Part shown: in pieces, positions 15,798 to 23,633 of the stretch
How positions within the stretch are numbered: the first letter of the stretch is position 1
Layout of the letters: each line of letters starts with the position of its first letter
Source of the DNA: CALXCT01 sp964422185
Lineage (GTDB): Bacteria > Bacillota > Clostridia > Oscillospirales > Oscillospiraceae
Assembly (NCBI GenBank): GCA_964422185.1
Contig: CAYRAG010000012.1
Location: 1 to 40,378 of the forward strand
Length of the DNA: 40,378 nucleotides
Direction of reading: 5' to 3'
Made by a program: the position numbers and the translations under genes
The notes under the pieces: model-generated
Seen by the model: only the letters and a program-made list of their open reading frames with translations
Told to the model about the DNA's origin: nothing
Databases searched by the model: none

Positions 15798-15868
15798 GGA
15801 GAGAATTCATTCAAACCCGGAGCGGGATGGCTTTGCGCCAGCCGCGCTGTCATGGAGACGGGGGTGGC

Positions 15869-17281
15869 ATGATAACGCATTGTGATTTTCAAGAGGTTCT
15901 CGCGGGGCAGCTGTCCTTTCTGTATGGAAAGCTGAATGAAAGAGACCGGCGCCTGCTCCTCGGCTGTACCGCGGCTCTGATTGGCCGGGGAGGCGCGGCT
16001 TTCGTCAGGAGGGCGACCGGCGCCGCAAAGGCCACGGTGACCAGAAGCCTGCAGGAGCTGCGGGATGCGGGGGATCCTCTCCTGGACGGGTTGAATCTCT
16101 GTCTGGAGGATGACACACCGGACGACGGCGGCGCCATGCCTCCCGGCGAATCAATCCCGACGGCGGAGGATGAGATCCAAACCATGCGCGAATCGCCGGT
16201 TCGGCAGGAGAAACCCGGGGCGGCGCCAGGGGAGAGAGAGGAGCTCCGGACGCAAAGACCGAATACCTACCGGAAAAAGCCGGAGGGGGAGCGCATTCGA
16301 AAGCCCGGCGGCGGAAGAAAATCCAGCCTTTGCAAATATCCCGATTTGCCCGAACGGATCGATTCCGTCATCCTCAGCTCCGGGAAAGGGTACGGCAGTC
16401 CGGAGAGAGAACTGAAGTATACGACCCTCAGCGTGCGCGAGATCGCCAGGATGATACGGGAGGACGGAACAAATCCCATCGAGGTCAGCCACAATGTGAT
16501 TTCGAGGACACTGGATTACCTCGGATACCATAAGCGGCTCAATGCGAAGATGCCTCAGACCGGAGCGCCCTGCCCGGATCGGAATGCGCAGTTTGAGTTT
16601 ATGAACCGGAAAGGGATCGAGTTTCTGGCCGCGGGGGATCCCGTTGTTTCCATCGACACGGGGAAACTGCCGGAGTACTTCCGGTAGGATGAGACGGAGC
16701 CCCGGCCGGATGGCGGAACCCGGCTTCCTCATGAGCTTCGACTGCCGGTGCCCGGCCGTACCGTCTCCTATGACATAAACCCGGCGAACGACAGCCTGGG
16801 ATTTGTGAATCTGGATGCGGAACCTGACGCGCCGGAGTTCCCCTGCGCAGGATTCAAAATCTGGCTGACACATGTGGGTCTGCCGACATTTCCACAGGCA
16901 AGGCGCATCTGTCTGGCCTGCGGCGGCATTGCCGCTCTGGAGCCGTGGAAAGCCGGGCTTCAGGAGATCGCGGATGAAACCGGTCTGGAGATTCATGTGT
17001 CCCATTATCCGCCGGGAACCTCAAAGTGGAACAAAACAGAGCACAGACTTGTGTTCCATGGCCGCTCAGGCCGGTCTTCGGAGGACATGGAGACCGCAGC
17101 CGATCTGATTGGCCCGACGAAAGCGGGCAAACAGTTCGCCGTACAGTGCGTCCTGGAATCGGCCGGGTATCCCGCCGGCAGGAAAGCTGCCCGGGATGAG
17201 GATCTCAACATCGAATTTATCCATGTCGGCGGAGCCGAAACCTGGAATTACATCATCCGGCCCCGGCCGGACATCCGGTGA
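15869..17281 (+). pseudogene. ISAzo13-family transposase with an in-frame stop
   Basis: One reading frame runs from ATG 15869 to TGA 17279-17281, interrupted by a single TAG at 16685-16687. The first part carries RIRKPGGGRK, SHNVISRTLDYLGY, CPDRNAQFEF and VVSIDTGK (with the first catalytic Asp). After the stop the same frame continues with DETEPRPDGG, then FPQARRI, LEIHVSHYPPGTSKWNKTEHRL (with the catalytic Glu) and the typical end WNYIIRP. The usual ITADGGGSN strand reads LACGGIAAL, so the second catalytic Asp seems lost, and a stretch after EHRL is shortened. These changes indicate a dead element rather than programmed readthrough. It lies between phoH and the SRPBCC/ybeY genes. I could not find terminal inverted repeats at 15798-15868 or 17282-17345. 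Confidence 0.85.
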
Positions 17282-17345
17282 CAGGTTCCGGATATCCCGG
17301 GGGAAGCCGGGGGAACTGCTCAACGGAAATAAGGAGGACTTGACT

Positions 17346-17756
17346 GTGGGAAGACACAGCGGACAGCTGCGCGTGCCCGTCCCCGTGCAGATGGTGTGGG
17401 ATGTGGCGACGGATCTGGAGCACTCCGGCTGGCGCACGGATCTGAAGAGCATGACGAGAGCGGGCGAGAACAGCTTCGTGGAGACCAACCGGGACGGCGT
17501 TCCCGTGAAGCTCACGGTCATGGCCAGCGAGCCGTGCAGGCGCATGGCGATGCAGGTGGAGGGAAAAAACAGCTACGGCATTCGGGAACTGCTGTTTGAG
17601 GGGGACGATGAGGGCACCACATTCACCATCCGGGAGGAAGTAATGGGCCGAACCGCGTTTGCCCACCTCTCCGAGGGCCTGTACCTCAAAGAGTACCACA
17701 AAACCTACCTCCGGGATCTGAATAACGAGCTGCACCGCAGGGTGTATGGAGAGTGA
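17346..17756 (+). CDS. SRPBCC (START-like) fold protein
   Basis: The product is 136 residues starting at GTG 17346, eight bases after AAGGAGGA. It begins with a beta strand and the helix VPVQMVWDVATDLEHSGWRTDLKSM, typical of the polyketide cyclase/SRPBCC superfamily. Alternating strands follow, then a long C-terminal helix (LSEGLYLKEYHKTYLRDLNNELHRRV) that would line the hydrophobic pocket. Members bind lipids, hormones or other small hydrophobic molecules, and the ligand here is unknown. The stop lies three bases before the ybeY ATG, so it is co-translated with ybeY. It is the first intact gene after the dead transposase. An unusual but not implausible companion for the ybeY-era group. Confidence 0.75.
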   Translation: MGRHSGQLRVPVPVQMVWDVATDLEHSGWRTDLKSMTRAGENSFVETNRDGVPVKLTVMASEPCRRMAMQVEGKNSYGIRELLFEGDDEGTTFTIREEVMGRTAFAHLSEGLYLKEYHKTYLRDLNNELHRRVYGE

Positions 17757-17759
17757 CAG

Positions 17760-18254
17760 ATGGATCATCAGATTTACTTCAGTGCGGAATGCCCGTGCCC
17801 GGAGGGGACGGAGGATCTGCTGGATAAGGTGGTCGCGGCCGCCCTGACGGAAGAGCGGGTACAGGTGCCGTGCGAGATCAGCATCCTGGTCACGGACGAC
17901 GCGGGGATCCGGGAGATCAACGGGGAGATGCGGCATGTGGACAGCGTCACGGATGTCCTGTCCTTCCCCATGTTCGACCTGAGCCCCGGCGTTCCTCCGG
18001 AGGGCGAATCCTGTCTGGATGTCGGCACCGGGCTGTGTCCGCTGGGGGATATCTGTATCTCCGTCGATCGCGCAAAAGCGCAGGCGGAGGAGTACGGACA
18101 CAGCCTGGAGCGGGAACTGGCCTACCTGGCGGTTCATTCCGTGCTTCACCTGCTGGGCTATGACCATACGGACGAGGGCCGGGAGAAAGCGCGGATGCGC
18201 GCCCGGGAGGAGGCCATCCTGAACTCCCTGGGCCTGGGCCGGACGGATGACTGA
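17760..18254 (+). CDS. ybeY: Endoribonuclease YbeY
   Basis: The product is a 164-residue zinc-dependent single-strand RNase for 16S rRNA 3'-end maturation and ribosome quality control. The metal motif H-x3-H-x5-H is intact as HSVLHLLGYDH (His126, His130, His136), preceded by the conserved SVTDVLSFP strand. GGAGAG at the end of the preceding gene acts as its ribosome-binding site. The coding region lies within the usual phoH-ybeY-era series. Confidence 0.95.
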   Translation: MDHQIYFSAECPCPEGTEDLLDKVVAAALTEERVQVPCEISILVTDDAGIREINGEMRHVDSVTDVLSFPMFDLSPGVPPEGESCLDVGTGLCPLGDICISVDRAKAQAEEYGHSLERELAYLAVHSVLHLLGYDHTDEGREKARMRAREEAILNSLGLGRTDD

Positions 18255-18287
18255 CCGGCCCGTCCCGTGCGGAAAGGAAAGGGAATC

Positions 18288-19184
18288 ATGAGTGAGATCA
18301 AACGATCGGGGATCCTCACCATCTGCGGGCGTCCGAATGTGGGGAAGTCCACCCTGACCAACGCCCTGGTGGGGGAGAAGATCGCCATTGTCAGCAGCAA
18401 ACCCCAGACCACCCGGAACCGGATCACCGGCGTGCGCAACCGCGGGGAGTGCCAGTTTGTGTTCATGGACACACCCGGGCTCCACAGGCCGAGAAACGCG
18501 CTGGGAGAGTATATGGTTCGGGTCGTGGAGGAGAGTGTGGCGGATGTGGATGCCGCCGTGCTCCTGGTGGAGCCTCTCCCGAAAGTCGGCCGGACGGAAC
18601 AGGATCTGATCGACCGGATCCGGGCATTTCAACTGCCCGCCGTGCTGGTCATCAACAAGATCGACACGGTGCGGAAGCAGGCGCTGCTCCAGGTGATGGA
18701 CGCCTACCGCCAGGCCCATGACTTTGACGCGGTTGTGCCCGTCTGCGCCCAAAGCGGCGAGGGTGTGGAGGATCTGCTGGATGTGCTGGAGCGGTTCCTG
18801 CCCGAGGGCCCCCAGCTGTTCCCGGACGGCATGATCACGGATCAGCCGGAGCGTCAGGTGCTGGCGGAGATCGTGCGGGAGAAGCTGCTGCTCAATCTGG
18901 AGCAGGAGATCCCCCACGGCACGGCCGTGGTGATTGAGAAGTTCCAGGAGCGGGAGGACGGCGTCCTCGAGGTGGAGGCGGTCATCTACTGCGAGAAAGA
19001 GAGCCACAAGGGGATCATCATCGGCAAGCAGGGCGCCATGCTCAAGAAGATCTCCACCCAGGCCCGGCAGGATATGGAGCGGTTCCTCGCGGCCCGCGTC
19101 TATCTGAGCACCTGGGTCAAGGTAAAGAGCAACTGGCGGGACAATCCCAACTGGATCCGCGGCTTTGGCTATGAGGATGAGTGA
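18288..19184 (+). CDS. era: GTPase Era
   Basis: The product is a 298-residue ribosome-assembly GTPase acting on the 3' end of 16S rRNA. It has the G1 loop GRPNVGKS (14-21), the switch segment PQTTRN, G3 DTPG, G4 NKID and a C-terminal KH domain with GIIIGKQGAMLKKI. The ATG at 18288 has GGAAAGG seven to eight bases upstream; an in-frame GTG at 18267 is less likely. YbeY and Era act in the same 16S maturation step. The stop overlaps a 52-codon ORF that fills the space to recO. Confidence 0.96.
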   Translation: MSEIKRSGILTICGRPNVGKSTLTNALVGEKIAIVSSKPQTTRNRITGVRNRGECQFVFMDTPGLHRPRNALGEYMVRVVEESVADVDAAVLLVEPLPKVGRTEQDLIDRIRAFQLPAVLVINKIDTVRKQALLQVMDAYRQAHDFDAVVPVCAQSGEGVEDLLDVLERFLPEGPQLFPDGMITDQPERQVLAEIVREKLLLNLEQEIPHGTAVVIEKFQEREDGVLEVEAVIYCEKESHKGIIIGKQGAMLKKISTQARQDMERFLAARVYLSTWVKVKSNWRDNPNWIRGFGYEDE

Positions 19185-19335
19185 GATCGCGGAGATTCCC
19201 CGGGGACAGACCGCATTCCGGATGTCAGGAAGAAATTTTCAGCCGTACCGTCTGACGCGGACGGAGATTCGCCATGGTCTGCGCCCTGAGGGAACCGGGC
19301 AGAATGAACCCGTGCGGATAAGGAAAATCAGGTGA
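19177..19335 (+). CDS. Possible 52-residue ORF between era and recO
   Basis: An open frame starts at an ATG overlapping the era stop (ATGAGTGA) and ends with TGA five bases before the recO ATG, so it fills the whole era-recO gap. The product (MSEIAEIPRGQTAFRMSG... ending VRIRKIR) is basic and has no recognisable domain. The ribosome-binding site is poor (only GAGG two bases before the ATG). In Bacillus a small gene (yqzL) occupies this place, but I see no similarity. It may be a real small gene or chance. Confidence 0.3.
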   Translation: MSEIAEIPRGQTAFRMSGRNFQPYRLTRTEIRHGLRPEGTGQNEPVRIRKIR

Positions 19336-19339
19336 TAGC

Positions 19340-20095
19340 ATGCATGTAACCACAAACGCGGTGGTGCTGCGGGAGACGGACTACCGTGAGACGGACAAAA
19401 TCCTCACCCTGCTCACGGCGGATATGGGCAAACAGACGGTCACCGCCCGGGGCTGCCGGAAGAAAGACAGCCGCCTGGCCGCCGCCTGCCAGCTTCTGGT
19501 GTACTCCGAGTTCACGCTGTATGAGTTTCAGGGCCGCTGGGCGGTGAAAGAGGCGGACTCGCTGCGCCAGTTCTGGAAAGTCCGGGAGGATCTGGAGAAG
19601 CTGGCGCTGGCCTCCTATTTCGCGGAGGTCACGGAGCTGCTCACCCAGGAGGATGTACCGGCGCCGGAGACGCTGTCTCTGCTGCTCAACTGCCTGCACG
19701 CGCTGGATGAGATGGATCCCCCTCTGGAGCAGGTGAAAGCGGCCTTTGAGATGAGGCTGCTCTCCCTGGCCGGCTTCGAGCCCCTCCTGGACGCCTGCGC
19801 CATCTGCGGCCGGGAGCCGGAACAGCCCATGCTCCACCTGTCCGAGGGGGTGCTCCACTGCGCGGAGTGCCGGAATGAGGTGAGCAGCGTGGGGGTCTCC
19901 GTGCCTCTCTCCGGGGCCGTGCTGTCCGCCATGCGGCATTTGATCTACGGCAATCCGAAGCGTCTCTTCTCGTTCCGGATGGATCCGGAGTCGCTATCCC
20001 GGCTGGCGGAGGTGTCCGAGGAGTATCTGATTACGCAGATGGAGCGGAGCTTTCCCACCCTGGACTTCTACAAACAGATCAGATTTGCGAGGTGA
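19340..20095 (+). CDS. recO: DNA repair protein RecO
   Basis: The product is 251 residues: an N-terminal OB fold (VLRETDYRETDKILTLLTADMGK), a helical core and a CxxC...CxxC zinc site (CAICG near 154, CAEC about 20 residues later). It helps RecR load RecA onto single-stranded DNA coated by SSB. The gene follows era as in many Bacillota. The ATG at 19340 has a modest AGGTGA site. The stop runs into the ribosome-binding site of the next gene. Confidence 0.93.
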   Translation: MHVTTNAVVLRETDYRETDKILTLLTADMGKQTVTARGCRKKDSRLAAACQLLVYSEFTLYEFQGRWAVKEADSLRQFWKVREDLEKLALASYFAEVTELLTQEDVPAPETLSLLLNCLHALDEMDPPLEQVKAAFEMRLLSLAGFEPLLDACAICGREPEQPMLHLSEGVLHCAECRNEVSSVGVSVPLSGAVLSAMRHLIYGNPKRLFSFRMDPESLSRLAEVSEEYLITQMERSFPTLDFYKQIRFAR

Positions 20096-20101
20096 GCCGG
20101 A

Positions 20102-20866
20102 TTGGACAACATGGTCAGAGGCTATCTGGCGCGGATCGGGTATGAGGGGCCGGCGCGGCCGGATCTGGACACGCTGCGGGCCATCCAGCGGCGCCATCTG
20201 GAGACGGTGCCGTATGAGAATCTGGATGTGCTGGATCGGAAGTTCCCCATGCCCTTTGATACGCAGCGCCTGTACGACAAGATCGTCATTGCGCGCCGGG
20301 GCGGCGTGTGCTACGAGCAGAACTTTCTGCTCTCGGACATGCTGACCCGGCTGGGTTTTTCCGTGGATCTGCTGGCCGGCTATGTGATCGGAGGCAGCGC
20401 GGGGGACTTCTCCCATGTCCTGCTGCTGTGCCATCTCCCGGAGGGCGACTTTATTACGGATGTGGGCTTCGGCAGGGGATATCTGGCGCCCCTGCGGGTG
20501 CAGGAGGAGGTGTGGCAGAGCGACGGGCGATACGACTACCGGCTCGCCCGGGACGGCGAGCGGCTGACCCTGGAGCGCAGGACGGATTCCGGCGAGATCC
20601 GGGGGGAGTACAACTTCACGCTCACGCCCCGCACCCGGGAGGACTTCCGGGAGATGTGCGATTTCCTGTGCCACTCCCCGGCGTGCAAGTTCACCTACAT
20701 GCTCGTGGTCTCCCTGGAGCGGCCGGAGGGCCGGCTTACGCTCCGGGACGATTTCTGGATGCTGGAGCGGCCGGGGCAGCGGACGGAGAAGACCCCGGTG
20801 CCGGATCGGGAGACCCGGGATCGCCTGCTCCTGGAGTTTTTCGGCCTGAAGCGGGGTGCCCAATGA
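20102..20866 (+). CDS. Arylamine N-acetyltransferase
   Basis: The product is 254 residues and transfers an acetyl group from acetyl-CoA to arylamines or related amines. The Cys-His-Asp catalytic triad is readable: Cys70 in RRGGVCYEQN, His105 in FSHVLLL and Asp120 in FITDVGFG. Start TTG at 20102, seven bases after GAGGTG; the ATG at 20111 would be too far from that site. The gene overlaps the next one by ATGA. Its presence directly behind recO suggests the operon was extended with accessory functions. Some family members acylate natural-product amines, but nothing here points to a specific substrate. Confidence 0.92.
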   Translation: MDNMVRGYLARIGYEGPARPDLDTLRAIQRRHLETVPYENLDVLDRKFPMPFDTQRLYDKIVIARRGGVCYEQNFLLSDMLTRLGFSVDLLAGYVIGGSAGDFSHVLLLCHLPEGDFITDVGFGRGYLAPLRVQEEVWQSDGRYDYRLARDGERLTLERRTDSGEIRGEYNFTLTPRTREDFREMCDFLCHSPACKFTYMLVVSLERPEGRLTLRDDFWMLERPGQRTEKTPVPDRETRDRLLLEFFGLKRGAQ

Positions 20867-21567
20867 ACCGGCAGAAACAGATGTCTGAGAGCTACGGCCT
20901 GGGCATGTTCCTGGCCGCGGCCGGCGGCTTTCTGGACGCGTACACTTTCATGCTGCGCGGCGGCGTTTTCTCCAACGCCCAGACCGGCAATGTGGTGCGG
21001 GTGGGCGTGGCGCTGGCGCTGCAGGACTGGTCTCAGGCCGGCCGCTGCGCCGTCTCGATTCTCACCTACACCATCGGGGTGTTTCTCACGGAGATTATCC
21101 ATATGCGCTACCGGAACGCCTCCGTCTTCCACTGGCGGCAGTTCATCCTGTGCATTGAGATCGCCGTGATGATCGTTGTGGCTGTCCTGCCGCTGGGCAC
21201 GATGGACGCGCTGGCCAACATACTGATCTCCTTTGTCTGCGCCCTGCAGGCGCAGAGTTTCCGGAAAATTGACGGCAACACGATGGTCACCACCATGTGC
21301 ACCGGCAATCTGCGCAGCGGCACGGCCCTGCTCAGCCAGGCGCTGGCGGGCAGAGACCGCGCCAGGTTCCGGAGCGCCATGGAGTACTACGGGATCATTT
21401 TGTTCTTCATGATCGGGGCGGCCGCGGGTGCGCTGATCTCCCTGTGCGGGGACAGCAGGGTGGCCCTGGTGCCCGCCGCGCTGATGCTGGCGGCGCTGCT
21501 GCTGATGTTCATCCGGCACAGGCGGAGCGGCGGGGACACTGTTCCGGAGCAGTCCGCCGGAGCCTGA
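20863..21567 (+). CDS. DUF1275 (YoaK-like) membrane protein
   Basis: The product is a 234-residue membrane protein with about six hydrophobic helices. The family signature is visible at the start: AAAGGFLDAYTFM followed by GVFSNAQTGNVV, and near the middle QSFRKIDGNTMVTTMCTGNLRSG. DUF1275 proteins are widespread and without an established transport substrate. The ATG overlaps the stop of the N-acetyltransferase gene. The C-terminus is short and charged. A long hairpin follows at 21573-21638. Confidence 0.85.
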   Translation: MNRQKQMSESYGLGMFLAAAGGFLDAYTFMLRGGVFSNAQTGNVVRVGVALALQDWSQAGRCAVSILTYTIGVFLTEIIHMRYRNASVFHWRQFILCIEIAVMIVVAVLPLGTMDALANILISFVCALQAQSFRKIDGNTMVTTMCTGNLRSGTALLSQALAGRDRARFRSAMEYYGIILFFMIGAAAGALISLCGDSRVALVPAALMLAALLLMFIRHRRSGGDTVPEQSAGA

Positions 21568-21572
21568 CCGGC

Positions 21573-21638
21573 AACGGAAACGCGCGCCTGCCTCCTCCCG
21601 GGAACCTCCCGGAAAGAGACAGACGCGCGATTTCCGTT
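21573..21638. terminator. Long imperfect hairpin between convergent genes
   Basis: AACGGAAA pairs with TTTCCGTT, CGCGCG with CGCGCG after a one-base bulge, CTG with CAG, CTC with GAG, and the tip closes as CCGGGA-ACC-TCCCGG. The total is about 26 base pairs in 66 bases. There is no T run on either side, so it may be a bidirectional terminator of atypical kind or an RNA-protecting structure. Confidence 0.5.
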
Positions 21639-21682
21639 CAAAGAAGGGAAGAGTGAAGCTGACGCGGGGGGAACCGGCTTTC

Positions 21683-23500
21683 CTACTTCTGCAGGATGGC
21701 CATGAACTCGTCCCCGGTGATGGTCTCGTGTTCGTACAGGTACTGTGCCAGCTCGTCGAGTTTCGCCCGGTTTTCCTCCAGGATGCCGGTGGCTTTCTCA
21801 TGCTGCTTTTTGACCAGTTCCATGACCTGACGGTCGATCTCTGCCTGTGTGTCCGCCGCGCAGACCAGGGAGGTGTCCCCGCCGAGATACTGGTTGTTCA
21901 CCGTCTCCAGGGCGACCATGTCGAAGTCGCGGCTCATGCCGTAGCGCGTGATCATGGCCCGGGCCAGCTTTGTGGCCTGCTCGATGTCGTTGGAGGCGCC
22001 GGTGGTCACGGAGTGGAAGACGATCTCCTCCGCCGCACGGCCGCCGGTCAGGGTGGCGATGCGGTTTTCGATCTCCTCTTTGCTCATCAGGTAGTGGTTG
22101 CCCTCTTCCACCTGCATGGTGTAACCCAGGGCGCCGGATGTGCGGGGGATGATGGTGATCTTCTGAACCGGTGCGGAGTTGGTCTGTTTCGCGGCCACCA
22201 GGGCGTGCCCGATCTCGTGGTAGGCGACGATGTGCTTCTCCTCGTCGGTCAGGATCGCGTTCTTCTTCTGATACCCGGCGATGACCACCTCGATGCTCTC
22301 CTCCAGGTCGGCCTGCGTCGCGTATTTCCGCCCGGCCCGCACGGCCCGGAGCGCCGCCTCGTTGACGATATTGGCCAGTTCCGCGCCGGAGGCGCCGGAC
22401 GCCATGCGCGCCACCTTGAGGTAGTCCACATCGTCGGCGATTTTCACTTTCTTCGCGTGTACCTTGAGGATCGCCTCCCGCCCTTTCAGGTCGGGGAGAT
22501 CCACCGGCACGCGCCGGTCAAAGCGGCCCGGTCTCGTCAGCGCCGGATCCAGCGATTCCGGACGGTTGGTGGCGGCCAGAATGATCACGCCGCTGTTCTC
22601 CTCAAACCCGTCCATCTCCGTGAGCAGCTGATTGAGGGTCTGCTCCCGCTCGTCATTGCCGCCGTAGGTTCCGCCGCTCCGCTTCTGGCCGATGGCGTCG
22701 ATCTCGTCGATGAACACGATGCACGGTGCTTTCTCCTTGGCCTGCCGGAACAGATCCCGCACCTTGGAGGCGCCCATGCCCACGAACATCTCCACAAACT
22801 CAGAGCCGGATATGGAGAAGAACGGGACATTGGACTCACCGGCCACCGCCTTGGCGAGCATGGTCTTGCCGGTTCCGGGAGGGCCGACGAGCAGAATTCC
22901 CTTTGGCATGGAGGCGCCGATCTCCCGGTATTTTCCCGGGTCATGCAGGTAGTCCACGATCTCCTGCAGGTTCTCTTTCGCCTCGTCGACGCCCTCCACA
23001 TCGGAGAAGCGGATGCCGCCGGAGGACTTCACATAGACCTTGGCGTTGCTCTTTCCCATGTTGAACATCATGGAGTCCGAGCCGCCGCCCGCCCTGTCCA
23101 TCATCTTTTTGGACAGGAACTGACCCACGAAGATGAGGATCACCAGGGGGATGACCCAGGAGAGCAGGAAAGTGAGCAATGGCGAGGTCTGCTCTATGAT
23201 CTCACCGGAGAAAGACGCGCCGGAGGCGCGCAGGCGGGTGATCAGATCCGGGTCGTAGACCACGCCCGTTTTGTAAACCTGCGTCTCCTCTTTGTTCGTG
23301 AACAGGATCTGATTGCTCTGGATCTCTACTCTGCCGATCTCCTGCTCCTCCGTCATGTCCATGAAAGTGCCGTAGTCCACTTCCTGCACCTGGCGCATCG
23401 CGAACCACGGAATGGCGATGAAGTTCAGGAGCATCAGCACCAGCAGGACGATGATGTAGTAGAAGATCAGCGGCTTTTTCGGCTTGTTTACCTCGTTCAT
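21683..23500 (-). CDS. ftsH: ATP-dependent zinc metalloprotease FtsH
   Basis: The product is a 605-residue membrane-anchored AAA+ protease. It has an N-terminal transmembrane helix (about 11-33), an extracytoplasmic domain, a second helix (about 108-128), Walker A GPPGTGKT (206-213), Walker B IVFIDEIDAI, the SRH segment with TNRPESLDPALTRPGRFDR and the zinc motif HEIGH (428-432; the usual form is HEAGH, and the HExxH ligands are intact). It degrades misassembled membrane proteins and regulators. The ATG at 23500 has AAAGGGG upstream. The C-terminus is shorter than that of many FtsH and ends EFMAILQK. The usual upstream neighbours (tilS, hpt) are missing; a transposase gene lies upstream, and I see no clear promoter in between. 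Confidence 0.97.
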   Translation of the reverse strand: MNEVNKPKKPLIFYYIIVLLVLMLLNFIAIPWFAMRQVQEVDYGTFMDMTEEQEIGRVEIQSNQILFTNKEETQVYKTGVVYDPDLITRLRASGASFSGEIIEQTSPLLTFLLSWVIPLVILIFVGQFLSKKMMDRAGGGSDSMMFNMGKSNAKVYVKSSGGIRFSDVEGVDEAKENLQEIVDYLHDPGKYREIGASMPKGILLVGPPGTGKTMLAKAVAGESNVPFFSISGSEFVEMFVGMGASKVRDLFRQAKEKAPCIVFIDEIDAIGQKRSGGTYGGNDEREQTLNQLLTEMDGFEENSGVIILAATNRPESLDPALTRPGRFDRRVPVDLPDLKGREAILKVHAKKVKIADDVDYLKVARMASGASGAELANIVNEAALRAVRAGRKYATQADLEESIEVVIAGYQKKNAILTDEEKHIVAYHEIGHALVAAKQTNSAPVQKITIIPRTSGALGYTMQVEEGNHYLMSKEEIENRIATLTGGRAAEEIVFHSVTTGASNDIEQATKLARAMITRYGMSRDFDMVALETVNNQYLGGDTSLVCAADTQAEIDRQVMELVKKQHEKATGILEENRAKLDELAQYLYEHETITGDEFMAILQK

Positions 23501-23633
23501 GTTTCGTCCCCTTTCCCGTTTGGGTTTTGGAGGGCGCCGCACGCCGGCATTGCCCGCCTTTTCTGATAAAACCGCCGGAGAAATCCTCAGATGGGCCGCC
23601 CGCCAGGGCGGAGGATGCGGGAAACCGTGCGTC

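Noticed and set aside
16685..16687. Possible recoded TAG (pyrrolysine or readthrough) in the transposase, tempting because a methyltransferase gene is in the window
   Set aside because: The element shows other decay (loss of the second Asp context, shortened C-terminus), and the MtaA-like protein is not the pyrrolysine-containing MT1 type; a nonsense mutation is simpler.
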